Source: Bacteroidota bacterium (lineage in GTDB: Bacteria; Bacteroidota; Bacteroidia; AKYH767-A; OLB10). From it: a DNA stretch of 36,409 bases. The stretch lies in contig JAHEKC010000019.1 of the NCBI GenBank assembly GCA_024638565.1, forward strand, positions 1 to 36,409, given 5' to 3'. Position 1 is the first letter of the stretch. Every line of letters begins with the position of its first letter. The translations under genes and the position numbers were made by a program. This document shows positions 17,801 to 26,223 of this stretch, piece after piece. The notes under the pieces were generated by a model, which did no database searches, had not been told where the DNA came from, and saw nothing but the letters and a program-made list of their open reading frames with translations.

Positions 17801-17831
17801 TAAATGTACAAAAAACCTGCCGCAAAAGCAA
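17801..17831 (-). promoter_or_regulatory. Promoter of the 134-residue unknown gene
   Basis: On the minus strand TTG (17831-17829) is followed after 20 bases by TACATTTA (17808-17801), 7 of 8 to TAnnTTTG. The ATG at 17790 is 10 bases beyond, so the transcript would have a very short leader. Confidence 0.6.
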
Positions 17832-17864
17832 TCGTTTTTACGGACGGTGAGACGATGTAAAGGG

Positions 17865-19001
17865 CTACATGTAAATGCCCGCAACCTCACGGACATATAC
17901 CGGCACATCGAGCAGGGTGCCATCACCGGCCTGGTGACGCTTCTTTCCAAGCCTGACAATAATGAGGTCCTCTTCCGGCAGGGCGATCACATACTGGCCC
18001 AGGATGCCACGCGCATAAAAGATGGGGTGCCCGTCGATATTGTCAAGCCACCAGTGGTATCCGTATATCTTGTTCGGCTGCCCCTTGTCAAGAAGGGGGG
18101 CGGGCCGTAACGATGCCAATACATATTCCTCCGGCACCAGCTGCCTGCCGTTCCACCTGCCGCTGTCCAGGTACAGCTTGCCTATGCGTGCAAAGTCACG
18201 CGCATTGCTGTACAGGCAGCAGTAGGCTTTTTCGATTCCCCGTTTCCGCCCGAGGCTCCAGCGTGCATCATGCGAAGCCTGCATGGGCGTCCACAGTTTT
18301 TCAGTAGCATAATGCGAGATCTTCGTTCCTGTTGCTTTCCTGAGAACCAGGCCGAGCAGCTGCGTATTGCAGCTCATGTAGTCGTAAGCTTTACCCGGAT
18401 CGCCGGTCACTTTCAGCCGCATCATCTGCTTGCCGAGTCGCTTCCCGTAGTACGCCTCTGTCGTCTGTGAGAACAGGCTGGCATACTGTTCATCCCAGTC
18501 CAGCGCGGAGCTCATGGTCAGCAGGTGCCGGATGGTCAGCTTGCGGTTATCGTCATGGTCGAACCCTGGTAAATAGTCGGCCACGGCATCGTCCAGGCTG
18601 TTGATCTTTCCCTCCGCCATGGCAATGCCGATCAGCGCGCTGATAAAGCTCTTGGCCATGCTAAAGGAATTCGACAGGGAAGACCCGTCATACCCGTCCC
18701 AATATTGCTCATGCACAACCGAATCATTGCGGATGACCAGGAACGCCACGGAACCGTGGGCTTCCAGTTCACCGCTCAGCTTTTTGGTCAGCGGTACCTG
18801 GTTGTAGTCATGTGCCACGGGCCACTCGGCGGGGTTCCCTGCCGCCACCGTACGTGCAGGAAACAGGTCCAGGTCGTCAATGTTGACATAGTTGTATGCA
18901 AGGGCTTTCCAGAAATAGAACTTTCCGCAAATCAACAGCAGGCCGCTGATGGTGCCGAAGATCAGCAACAACCAGATCAACAGGGATTTAATTTTCTTCA
19001 T
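17865..19001 (-). CDS. Membrane-anchored serine hydrolase (class C beta-lactamase / 6-aminohexanoate hydrolase fold)
   Basis: A 378-residue protein with one N-terminal membrane helix (about 5-26, IKSLLIWLLLIFGTISGLLLICG) that probably anchors it facing the periplasm. The penicillin-binding fold shows SMAK at 114-117, the nucleophile Ser114 and Lys117. The second motif is YMSCN at 208-212, matching the YxSxN form of the 6-aminohexanoate-dimer hydrolase branch. GYHWWLDN and ARGILGQYVIALPEEDLIIVRLG provide the third active-site strand. It could act on amides, esters or D-amino-acid peptides; no evidence singles out beta-lactams. Two inverted repeats lie in the upstream gap shared with the divergent small lipoprotein gene. 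Confidence 0.9.
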   Translation of the reverse strand: MKKIKSLLIWLLLIFGTISGLLLICGKFYFWKALAYNYVNIDDLDLFPARTVAAGNPAEWPVAHDYNQVPLTKKLSGELEAHGSVAFLVIRNDSVVHEQYWDGYDGSSLSNSFSMAKSFISALIGIAMAEGKINSLDDAVADYLPGFDHDDNRKLTIRHLLTMSSALDWDEQYASLFSQTTEAYYGKRLGKQMMRLKVTGDPGKAYDYMSCNTQLLGLVLRKATGTKISHYATEKLWTPMQASHDARWSLGRKRGIEKAYCCLYSNARDFARIGKLYLDSGRWNGRQLVPEEYVLASLRPAPLLDKGQPNKIYGYHWWLDNIDGHPIFYARGILGQYVIALPEEDLIIVRLGKKRHQAGDGTLLDVPVYVREVAGIYM

Positions 19002-19018
19002 GACTTAACGCCTTTCAG

Positions 19019-19043
19019 GCAGGGCCACTGAAAAACACCCTGC
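19019..19043 (-). repeat. Leader inverted repeat upstream of the serine hydrolase gene
   Basis: GCAGGG at 19019-19024 and CCCTGC at 19038-19043 are separated by 13 bases that include an A-run. The repeat begins 18 bases upstream of the hydrolase start codon. It may fold in the leader RNA; no function can be assigned. Confidence 0.35.
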
Positions 19044-19044
19044 G

Positions 19045-19093
19045 GCCATGTATGATTTACACCTTTTTCGGACGAATCACTTCCGTACATGGC
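19045..19093. promoter_or_regulatory. Eight-base inverted repeat between divergent genes, possible operator
   Basis: GCCATGTA at 19045-19052 and TACATGGC at 19086-19093 are perfect complements, separated by 33 bases. They lie in the intergenic region between the serine hydrolase (-) and the 44-residue lipoprotein (+). The large spacing fits two protein-binding half sites better than a tight RNA hairpin. This is inference from symmetry only. Confidence 0.35.
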
Positions 19094-19127
19094 TCACTCC
19101 TTGCGGTAAAGTTAAAAACTAATAACT

Positions 19128-19262
19128 ATGAAAAAGCTACTGCTATTGATGCTCTTCGGCGCTTTCATCTTCAGCTCCTGTTATAACCGCAGGAACGGGA
19201 GAACCAACTGGACCAAGGAAGTGCCAGTCAAGCAATCCGAGTTGCAGGTCAAGCCTTCCTGA
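19128..19262 (+). CDS. Small lipoprotein, 44 residues
   Basis: A short open frame with ATG at 19128 and TGA at 19260-19262. The protein starts MKKLLLLMLFGAFIFSSCYN: two lysines, a leucine-rich core and a lipobox FSSC, so the mature peptide would be a lipidated 27-residue tail beginning CYNRRNGR. The tail is basic in its first half (RRNGRTNWTK) and ends VKQSELQVKPS. The complete signal peptide with a cleavage site makes coding likely despite the length. It is alone on its strand, divergent from the serine hydrolase and convergent with the T9SS cargo gene, whose stop lies 25 bases on. I do not recognise the family. Small envelope lipoproteins of this shape are common and mostly uncharacterised in Bacteroidota. 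Confidence 0.72.
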   Translation: MKKLLLLMLFGAFIFSSCYNRRNGRTNWTKEVPVKQSELQVKPS

Positions 19263-19286
19263 GGCCACTGCACTCCTGATTCGCCG

Positions 19287-20711
19287 TTACCGGTATACCG
19301 GCACCTTCCGCATGAAAGGCCCCTGTGGCGTGACCATCCGCAGGATGTATATACCCGCGGACAGGGTCGTCACATCGATAACGGCGTTTCCGTTCGGATA
19401 GGCACCGTCATGCACGAGCCTGCCTGCCGCATTGTACAGGTACAACATGTATGATTCCCGCATCGTGAAAGGGAATTTTACAACCAGGTTGCCTTCCGCC
19501 AGCATCACCTCCGGCCGGAATGCCGTCCAGGCAGACTCCTCCACCCCTGTCACCAGGAACGGGTCCGACAGGCTTTTGCATCCGTTTATATCCGTCACTT
19601 CCACCGTATAGGTCCCGGGAAACATGGCTTCATAGCACCAGTCCGTCGCCCCCGGGATTACCGTGCTCAGGTTGAAATACCATTGGTAGGTATACCCCGG
19701 CACGAACGTCGTGCACAACGTATCGCCACCCACGGCCATGATCACGGGTTGCTGGGGGTTGGCAAGTGAATGGATATACCCGGTCTTCACCAGGGTATCC
19801 ATCCCCTGCCCATTGGTCACGATAAGTGTCACATCGAATATCCCGGTATCCGAATAGCAAATCTGCATGGGGTGCTGCATTGTGGAGGTATCCGGGAGGG
19901 CACCGGGAAAAAACCACTGCCAGGCAGTGGGGTTGTTCGTCGTTGAATCGGTAAAATCAATACAAGACTCCTGGCAAAACGTAACGGCACTTGCGGAGAA
20001 TGCTGCAACCGGGGCGGTGGACGTACCCTGGATGCCGGTGATCATCACCTCGTCTATACCGAAGCCGGGGTCGCTGGCGGTAAGGGTAGTATTATTCACG
20101 AACCGGAAGCCGAACCGCAGCTGCGGCTGGTTGGCGAAAACAGGATCCATGACTGATTCGAAAACCCAACCGGAGGCATTGTTGTACTTCCCCGGTCCCG
20201 GAAACACATTCCAGCTCAGTCCGCTGTTGTTGCTCCAGTAAAGCTCACCGAAACTGTTCGTGCTTCCCGCGCACAGCCACCAGAACGAAAAGTGTACGGT
20301 ATCATAGCCCAGTGTGCTGACATCGGTGCTCATGGCACTGAAATAGTTTTCCGAAAAATTGCAAAAGCCGTCCGCCGCCAGGAAGTTGCAGTTCATGATG
20401 CCGCTGGCGATGGCCAGGTCGCTGACCGTATGCATGTACATGCTGTTGGGCCCGCCGGTCACCCCGCCGGGCTGTGCCGCCGTAACCGGGATGTTGAACG
20501 TGACCGGGATTCCGCATACGCTGCCCGAACCGGCACCGCCCGTATAGTCGGCATTGACCACCCAGTGGTTGTAACCCGAGGTGGAGGAACCCACGTCGGC
20601 CGTATTCAGGCTGAACTGGACGGGTGCGGCCTGAAAGTCCTCCGTAAACAGGGTGTCCTGTGCGGAGGCCTGCAGGCTGATGGCGGCTGCCAGGGTGAAG
20701 ATGATGCGCAT
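19287..20711 (-). CDS. Secreted PKD-domain protein with type A T9SS sorting domain
   Basis: A 474-residue exported protein. The start at 20711 gives the signal peptide MRIIFTLAAAISLQASAQ; the frame stays open further upstream but that extension looks non-coding. Residues 19-235 have a jelly-roll/MAM-like pattern (DTLFTEDFQAAPVQFSLN, HFSFWWLCAGSTNSFGELYWS, FGFRFVNNTTLTASDPGFGIDEVMI) seen in many secreted Bacteroidota proteins. A PKD domain follows at about 245-320 (WQWFFPGALPDTSTMQHPMQICYSDTGIFDVTLIVTN). Another Ig-like segment leads to a short sorting domain (about 400-474): YMLYLYNAAGRLVHDG and LSAGIYILRMVTPQG. No catalytic residues are recognised; a binding role is likely. It is divergent from glnN. 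Confidence 0.9.
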   Translation of the reverse strand: MRIIFTLAAAISLQASAQDTLFTEDFQAAPVQFSLNTADVGSSTSGYNHWVVNADYTGGAGSGSVCGIPVTFNIPVTAAQPGGVTGGPNSMYMHTVSDLAIASGIMNCNFLAADGFCNFSENYFSAMSTDVSTLGYDTVHFSFWWLCAGSTNSFGELYWSNNSGLSWNVFPGPGKYNNASGWVFESVMDPVFANQPQLRFGFRFVNNTTLTASDPGFGIDEVMITGIQGTSTAPVAAFSASAVTFCQESCIDFTDSTTNNPTAWQWFFPGALPDTSTMQHPMQICYSDTGIFDVTLIVTNGQGMDTLVKTGYIHSLANPQQPVIMAVGGDTLCTTFVPGYTYQWYFNLSTVIPGATDWCYEAMFPGTYTVEVTDINGCKSLSDPFLVTGVEESAWTAFRPEVMLAEGNLVVKFPFTMRESYMLYLYNAAGRLVHDGAYPNGNAVIDVTTLSAGIYILRMVTPQGPFMRKVPVYR

Positions 20712-20871
20712 AAGGCCTTTCGTTTGTCCCTGCAAGGTATTCGATTTGCACCGGCATTCCAAGCCATTTGGGCTTGCGCCGAAGGCGTGGCAGGAAGCCT
20801 GTTCCACCCCCTGTTCAGGCACGTCGCCGGCCCAAAAACACACTTTATCCGTATGGACCCTCTGATTTTTT

Positions 20872-20923
20872 GGGGGGTCTGGCCGAGAAAACATGTTTTT
20901 TACCATTGACCCCCCTGTTTTTT
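20872..20923. repeat. Paired repeats overlapping the glnN promoter
   Basis: GGGGGGTC (20872-20879) and GACCCCCC (20908-20915) form a perfect inverted repeat with a 28-base spacer. Between and after them TGTTTTTT occurs twice (20894-20901 and 20916-20923), 22 bases apart, about two helical turns. The right arms overlap the -33 element and spacer of the glnN promoter, so a regulator bound here could affect transcription. No known nitrogen-regulator consensus was recognised. Confidence 0.45.
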
Positions 20924-20933
20924 CATACCTTCG
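20906..20933 (+). promoter_or_regulatory. Promoter of the glutamine synthetase gene
   Basis: TTG at 20906-20908 and TACCTTCG at 20926-20933 are separated by 17 bases and match the Bacteroidota TTG-N17-23-TAnnTTTG consensus with one mismatch. The ATG at 20974 leaves a leader of roughly 30-35 bases, which contains a short TTTAACCC tandem. Confidence 0.65.
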
Positions 20934-20973
20934 CGGGGAAATTTGATGATTTAACCCTTTAACCCTCTCCAAA

Positions 20974-23166
20974 ATGCCCGTATTGCGATTCAAGGCCCTC
21001 GAGGCCAGCGTCAGCCGCCAGGCGGCCACGGTCACCCCACCCTCCGCCAAGATCTCCGATTTCTTCGGCAACAACGTATTCATGGTTGATACGATGCAGA
21101 AGTTCCTGTCCAAGGAAGTGTACAAGGAAGTCATCGGCGCCATCGACAGCGGGAAGCAGATCGACCGCAAGGTGGCCGAGCAGGTGGCCACGGCCATGAT
21201 GGCATGGGCGATCAGCAAGGGTGCCACGCACTACACGCACTGGTTCCAGCCGCTGACCGGCGCCACCGCGGAGAAGCATGATTCCTTTTTCGAGCTGAGC
21301 TCTGACAACAAGCCCATCGAAAATTTCTCGGGCAGCGCGCTGGCCCAGCAGGAGCCTGATGCCTCCTCCTTCCCCAGCGGCGGCATCCGCAATACGTTCG
21401 AGGCGCGCGGTTATACGGCATGGGATCCTTCCTCGCCCGCATTCATCATCGAAAGCAGGTCGGGTAAAACGCTTTGTATCCCCACCATCTTTGTTTCCTA
21501 TACGGGCGAGACGCTCGACTACAAGGCGCCGCTGCTGAAGGTGCTGCATGAGCTTGACCAGGCCGCCGTGCCCGTTTGCCAGTACTTCGACAAGAATGTA
21601 AACCGCGTCTTCGCCACGCTGGGCCTTGAACAGGAGTACTTCCTGATCGACATGGACATCTTCAATGCGCGGCCTGACCTGGAGATGACCGGCCGCACGC
21701 TGTTTGGGCATGCGCCAGCCAAGGGCCAGCAGCTCGAGGACCACTACTTCGGTTCCATTCCCTCACGCGTGTCTTCGTTCATGTCGGAACTGGAGATTGA
21801 ATCGCAGAAGCTGGGCATCCCGCTCAAGACCCGCCACAACGAAGTGGCCCCGTCACAGTTCGAATGCGCACCGGTATTCGAGGAGATCAACCTGGCCGTG
21901 GATCACAACCAGCTGCTGATGGATGTGATGGACAAGGTGGCCAAGCGCCATCACTTCAAAGTGCTGCTGCATGAGAAGCCCTATTCCGGCATCAACGGGT
22001 CAGGCAAGCACAACAACTGGAGCCTGAGCACCAACACGGGCAAGAACCTGCTTACCCCCGGCAACACGCCCAAGACCAACCTGATGTTCCTGACCTTCTT
22101 CGTGAACACGATCAAGGCCGTAAGTGAATACGCCGACCTGCTGCGGGCCAGCATCGCCTCCGCGGGCAACGACCACCGGCTGGGCGCCAATGAAGCACCG
22201 CCGGCGATCATTTCCATCTTCCTGGGCGAGCAACTCACCGCCGTGCTGAACGACATCGAAAAGCGTGTGAAAAACACGAAGATGAGCCCCGAGGAGAAGT
22301 CGGAGGTCAAGATCAACATCGGCCGCATCCCCGAGATCCTGCTCGATAACACCGACAGGAACCGGACCTCGCCATTCGCCTTTACGGGCAACAAGTTCGA
22401 GCTGCGGGCGGTGGGATCCGCAGCCAACTGCTCCGGCCCGATGACCGTCCTCAACCTGATCGTGGCCCACCAGCTGAAAAAATTTCATGCTTCCGTCGAA
22501 GCGCTGATCAAGAAGGGCCAGAAGAAGGACGATGCCATCCTGCGCGTCCTGCGGCAGTATATCGTGGAGTCGAAAAACATCCTTTTCGAGGGCAACGGCT
22601 ACAGCGACGAATGGATGAAGGAAGCCAGGAAGCGGGGACTGAGCAATGTCACCACCACCGCGCACGCGCTGGACTTCATGATTTCTAAAGAAGCGAAGAA
22701 GCTGTATGCCGAAAATGGTATTTACACTTCACGTGAGATCGAGGCGCGGCACGAGATCCTGGTGGAGCAGTATATCAAGAAAATCCAGATCGAGGCGCGG
22801 GTCATGGGGCTGCTGGCCAATAACCATATCATCCCCGCGGCCATCAAATACCAGAAGATCCTGGCTGAGACGGTGGCCGGTATGCAGGCTGCCGGCATAC
22901 GCGGCGCGGCAATTAAAACGCATACCGAGCTGATCCGTGAAATCTCCGAACATATCAGCGTGATCAAGAATAAGTCGGACGAGATGGTCGAGGCACGGAA
23001 GCGCGCCAACAAGCTCACCAATCCCCGGCAGCAGGCGAATGCCTACTGCGACAAGGTGCGGCCCTTTTTCGAGACCATCCGCTACCACGTCGACAAGCTG
23101 GAGCTGGTCGTGGACGACGAGATGTGGCCCCTTCCGAAGTACCGGGAGATGGTGTCGGTGAAGTAG
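20974..23166 (+). CDS. glnN: Type III glutamine synthetase
   Basis: A 730-residue cytosolic enzyme that makes glutamine from glutamate, ammonia and ATP. Length is exactly the GSIII class (about 720-730), against about 470 for GSI and 370 for GSII. Class features are the N-terminal GSIII domain (residues 20-200, with FFGNNVFMVDTMQKFL and GATHYTHWFQPLTG, the latter also typical of class III) and the catalytic core with GLEQEYFLID, RHNEVAPSQFECAPVFEEIN, GINGSGKHNNWSLST and NDHRLGANEAPPAIIS, which supply metal- and nucleotide-binding Glu, His and Arg residues. A C-terminal helical part (about 560-730) follows. GSIII forms dodecamers and is the usual ammonia-assimilating enzyme in Bacteroidota. 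It has its own promoter with unusual paired repeats. It is convergent with infB, and a hairpin lies 7 bases after its stop. Confidence 0.97.
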   Translation: MPVLRFKALEASVSRQAATVTPPSAKISDFFGNNVFMVDTMQKFLSKEVYKEVIGAIDSGKQIDRKVAEQVATAMMAWAISKGATHYTHWFQPLTGATAEKHDSFFELSSDNKPIENFSGSALAQQEPDASSFPSGGIRNTFEARGYTAWDPSSPAFIIESRSGKTLCIPTIFVSYTGETLDYKAPLLKVLHELDQAAVPVCQYFDKNVNRVFATLGLEQEYFLIDMDIFNARPDLEMTGRTLFGHAPAKGQQLEDHYFGSIPSRVSSFMSELEIESQKLGIPLKTRHNEVAPSQFECAPVFEEINLAVDHNQLLMDVMDKVAKRHHFKVLLHEKPYSGINGSGKHNNWSLSTNTGKNLLTPGNTPKTNLMFLTFFVNTIKAVSEYADLLRASIASAGNDHRLGANEAPPAIISIFLGEQLTAVLNDIEKRVKNTKMSPEEKSEVKINIGRIPEILLDNTDRNRTSPFAFTGNKFELRAVGSAANCSGPMTVLNLIVAHQLKKFHASVEALIKKGQKKDDAILRVLRQYIVESKNILFEGNGYSDEWMKEARKRGLSNVTTTAHALDFMISKEAKKLYAENGIYTSREIEARHEILVEQYIKKIQIEARVMGLLANNHIIPAAIKYQKILAETVAGMQAAGIRGAAIKTHTELIREISEHISVIKNKSDEMVEARKRANKLTNPRQQANAYCDKVRPFFETIRYHVDKLELVVDDEMWPLPKYREMVSVK

Positions 23167-23173
23167 TGATCAG

Positions 23174-23209
23174 TGAACGGTGAACGGTTGAAATGCTGTT
23201 CGCCGTTCA
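23174..23209. repeat. Hairpin between the convergent glnN and infB genes
   Basis: TGAACGGTGAAC (23174-23185) pairs with GTTCGCCGTTCA (23198-23209) at 11 Watson-Crick positions plus one T-G wobble, with a 12-base loop. The left arm is also a short direct repeat (GTGAACG twice) of the heptamer type common between Bacteroidota genes. There is no T-run, so it is not a classical intrinsic terminator, but its place between convergent genes fits a transcript-end role. Confidence 0.5.
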
Positions 23210-23262
23210 AGGTCTCGGGTCAGAAAATTTCCTTGAACTTTAAATGATGAGCCTGGACGCTG

Positions 23263-26169
23263 CTACGCCAGCGTCCGCTTGACGGCTACCTGCTCGTAGC
23301 CTTCGATGATATCGCCTACCTTGATGTCGTTGTAGTTCTCCACGCTCAGGCCGCATTCGAAACCGGTAGCCACTTCCTTGACATCGTCCTTGAAACGCTT
23401 CAGCGAGGCCAGCTGGCCCGTGAAGGCGACGATACCGTCGCGGATGATGCGGATATTGGTATTCCGCGTGACCTTGCCGTCCATCACCCGGCAGCCGGCC
23501 ACCGCACCCACCTTCGGGATTTTGAATACTTCCCGCACTTCGATGTTGCACGTGATCTTCTCCTCGTACTCCGGCGCCAGCATGCCTTCCATGGCGTCCT
23601 TGACTTCGTTGATGGCGTCGTAGATGATGGAATAAAGCCGGATGTCGATCTGCTCCTGTTCCGCCAGCTTGCGTGCGCCCATGCTGGGCCGCACCTGGAA
23701 GCCCACAATGATGGCATTGGAGGCCGAGGCCAGCAGCACGTCAGATTCCGTGATGGCACCCACAGACTTGTGGATTACATTCACCTGCACCTCCTCGGTC
23801 GAAAGCTTGAGCATGGAATCGGAAAGCGCCTCGATACTTCCGTCGACGTCGCCCTTGATAATGATGTTGAGTTCCCTGAACGAACCGATGGCTAGCCTTC
23901 GGCCAATTTCGTCAAGGGTAATGTGCTTGTGCGTACGGATACCCTGTTCACGCTGCAACTGCATGCGTTTGTTCGCGATGTCCCGTGCCTCACGCTCGTC
24001 GTCAAGCACGTTGAACTGGTCGCCGGCCTGCGCCGCGCCGTCGAGTCCCAGGATCATGGCTGGCGTGGACGGCCCGGCCTCATCCATGCGCTGGCCCCGT
24101 TCGTTGAACATGGCCTTGACACGGCCGCTGTAACAGCCTGCCAGCACCACATCACCCATCTTCAGCGTGCCGGTCTGCACCAGCACAGTGGATACGAATC
24201 CCCGGCCCTTGTCGAGCTCGGACTCGATCACTGTACCCTTGGCATTCTTGCCTGCATTCGCTTTCAGGTCCAGCAGCTCTGCCTCCAGCAGGACCTTCTC
24301 CTGCAGCGCATCCACACCCTTTCCTGTCTTGGCTGATATTTCCTGGCTTTGGAATTTGCCACCCCAGTCCTCCACGAGGATGTTCATTTTAGAAAGCTCC
24401 TCCTTGATCTTCTCTGGATTGGCGTCTTCCCTGTCGATCTTGTTGATGGCGATGACGATGGGAACACCTGCCGCCTGCGCATGGTTGATGGCTTCCACCG
24501 TCTGGGGCATGATGCTGTCGTCCGCGGCAATAACGATGATGGCCACGTCCGTAAGCTGCGCCCCCCGGGCCCTCATCGCCGTAAAGGCTTCGTGTCCGGG
24601 TGTATCCAAAAAGGCAATCTTCTTTCCGTTATCAAGCGTCACCTCGTAAGCGCCGATGTGCTGTGTGATGCCTCCGGCCTCACCCGCGATGACGTTGGCG
24701 CTGCGGATATAATCGAGCAGCGAGGTCTTCCCGTGATCTACGTGGCCCATCACGGTTACGATGGGCGCACGTGAGGAAAGATCTTCCTCACTGTCCTCCG
24801 ACTCCTGGATCGCTTCGGATACATCCGCGGAAACGAATTCAACCTTGCAGTTGAACTCTTCCGCCACGACGCTTAGTGTTTCCGCATCCAGCCGCTGGTT
24901 AATGGAAACGAACATCCCCAGGCTCATGCAAGCCGAAATGACATCAGTTACCGGTACACCAATCAGGTTGGCGAGTTCGTTTGCCGACACGAATTCGGTA
25001 ACCTTGATTGTCTTTTGGCCCGTTTCCTCCTTCTGAACGGTTTTGGCCGATTCTTTTTTCCGGTCCTTCATCCGTTGCTTGCGCCGGCTTCCACCGCGCG
25101 ACTTGCCGCCGCTGAGGCGTGCCAGTGTGGCTGAAATCTGGTCCTTGATCTGCTTATCTGACAATTCCGGTGCCGGACCCTTGTGCCGGCCGCGGCGCTG
25201 GTCGCCCCGACGCTGCTTCCAGTCCGAACCGGTGTCCTGCGTCTGGCTCTGGAACCGGGAGATATTGACTTTCTTATCCGTACGCTTCCGGCGCTTCTTT
25301 TTCTTCTGGTCGTCGGAAGAGGCCGCGGGTTTTTTCTTTTCCGGGACTTTCGGAAGGTCGATCTTGCCCAGGATGGTGGGGCCTGAAAGTTTTTCCCTTT
25401 CGGTCCGGTATGGAGCGCCCTCGCTATCGGTTTTTTCCTCCGCTTCGGGCTTCACCTCCGCGGGCGGCTCCGCTTCCGCAACCGGTGGCGGTGCCGCCTC
25501 TTCAACAGGCGCAGGGGGTGCGGCAGGGGCTGCCGGCACTTCCTCCTTTGGCACCTCCGCAACTTCTTCCTCCGCCTTCTTTTCTGCCGCCTTGCGTGGA
25601 GCCTTCTTTGCGGGCGCCTTCTTAACGGGCGCCTTCTTAACGGGCGCTTTTTTAACGGGCGCTTTCTTCTTGGGTTCTTCCTCCTCTGCCGGTGCCGCTT
25701 TGGCTTTCCTGGCTGCCGGTTTCTTGGCTTTCTTCGTTTCCGGCTCTACAGCCTCCGGCTTCTCCTTCTCTTTTTCCTTCTTCTTGGCAGTCGTTTTCTT
25801 GGTCGCTGTCTTCTTGACTGTCCGCTTCTGCTTTTCTACCGCCTCCTTCTTGATATTGATCAGTTCCTCAACCAGCGTATCCTTGGCTTCGTCCTTGGCG
25901 GGTTCCTCTTTCTTAACGGCAGGAGGCGCTTCAATGACGATATTCTCTTTCCGGAACTTCTCCTTGGTAATCTCTGCGGCGACCTTTTTTATCTCCTTGT
26001 CCTGCTGGAATTCCTGCTGCAACAGCACATAGGCATCCGCGGTGATCTTGGCATTGGGATTCTTGGCCAGCTTGATGCCATTCTTGGCCAGGAATTCAAC
26101 AATGTGATCCAGCCCCACGCCAAGTTCCTTGGTTGCCTTGCTAAGTCTTACCGTTTTTTCTCCAGCCAT
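23263..26169 (-). CDS. infB: Translation initiation factor IF-2
   Basis: A 968-residue GTPase that places initiator fMet-tRNA on the 30S subunit and promotes 50S joining. The N-terminal IF2_N segment (about 1-55) begins [22 protein letters not shown] long low-complexity region (85-380) is rich in Lys, Ala, Pro and Glu and includes the repeat KAPVK from residue 169. A second IF2_N-like segment (387-450) precedes the G domain, with GHVDHGKT at 475-482 (G1), DTPGH at 522-526 (G3) and NKID at 576-579 (G4). Domains II, III and the fMet-tRNA-binding IV follow; the protein ends VKRTLA. It is the last gene of rimP-nusA-infB, 54 bases after nusA, and convergent with glnN. Confidence 0.98.
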   Translation of the reverse strand: MAGEKTVRLSKATKELGVGLDHIVEFLAKNGIKLAKNPNAKITADAYVLLQQEFQQDKEIKKVAAEITKEKFRKENIVIEAPPAVKKEEPAKDEAKDTLVEELINIKKEAVEKQKRTVKKTATKKTTAKKKEKEKEKPEAVEPETKKAKKPAARKAKAAPAEEEEPKKKAPVKKAPVKKAPVKKAPAKKAPRKAAEKKAEEEVAEVPKEEVPAAPAAPPAPVEEAAPPPVAEAEPPAEVKPEAEEKTDSEGAPYRTEREKLSGPTILGKIDLPKVPEKKKPAASSDDQKKKKRRKRTDKKVNISRFQSQTQDTGSDWKQRRGDQRRGRHKGPAPELSDKQIKDQISATLARLSGGKSRGGSRRKQRMKDRKKESAKTVQKEETGQKTIKVTEFVSANELANLIGVPVTDVISACMSLGMFVSINQRLDAETLSVVAEEFNCKVEFVSADVSEAIQESEDSEEDLSSRAPIVTVMGHVDHGKTSLLDYIRSANVIAGEAGGITQHIGAYEVTLDNGKKIAFLDTPGHEAFTAMRARGAQLTDVAIIVIAADDSIMPQTVEAINHAQAAGVPIVIAINKIDREDANPEKIKEELSKMNILVEDWGGKFQSQEISAKTGKGVDALQEKVLLEAELLDLKANAGKNAKGTVIESELDKGRGFVSTVLVQTGTLKMGDVVLAGCYSGRVKAMFNERGQRMDEAGPSTPAMILGLDGAAQAGDQFNVLDDEREARDIANKRMQLQREQGIRTHKHITLDEIGRRLAIGSFRELNIIIKGDVDGSIEALSDSMLKLSTEEVQVNVIHKSVGAITESDVLLASASNAIIVGFQVRPSMGARKLAEQEQIDIRLYSIIYDAINEVKDAMEGMLAPEYEEKITCNIEVREVFKIPKVGAVAGCRVMDGKVTRNTNIRIIRDGIVAFTGQLASLKRFKDDVKEVATGFECGLSVENYNDIKVGDIIEGYEQVAVKRTLA
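25612..25671. repeat. Four tandem 15-bp units inside infB
   Basis: Four units of the GGGCGCCTTCTTAAC type lie at 25612-25626, 25627-25641, 25642-25656 and 25657-25671. The first two are identical; the third and fourth differ by a few bases. On the minus strand they encode the Lys-Ala-Pro-Val-Lys repeats of the IF-2 linker. The unit is a multiple of 3, so copy-number change would not shift the frame. Confidence 0.85.
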
Positions 26170-26223
26170 TCAGTTCTTTCTTGTTATCGTTTCCGGGATT
26201 CCGCATACCGCCGCGGTATCCGC

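Noticed and set aside
17865-19001. Beta-lactam resistance gene
   Set aside because: The fold is shared with class C beta-lactamases, but the YxSxN motif and membrane anchor fit the 6-aminohexanoate hydrolase-like branch; no resistance can be claimed.
20712-21227. N-terminal extension of the T9SS cargo gene to 21227
   Set aside because: It would overlap the glnN coding start antisense and bury the signal peptide; the ATG at 20711 gives a normal secreted protein.
25043-26032. 329-codon Ser/Ala/Phe-rich open frame on the plus strand
   Set aside because: It is antisense to the Lys/Ala/Glu-rich linker of infB, whose composition gives few stops on the other strand; no recognisable protein features.
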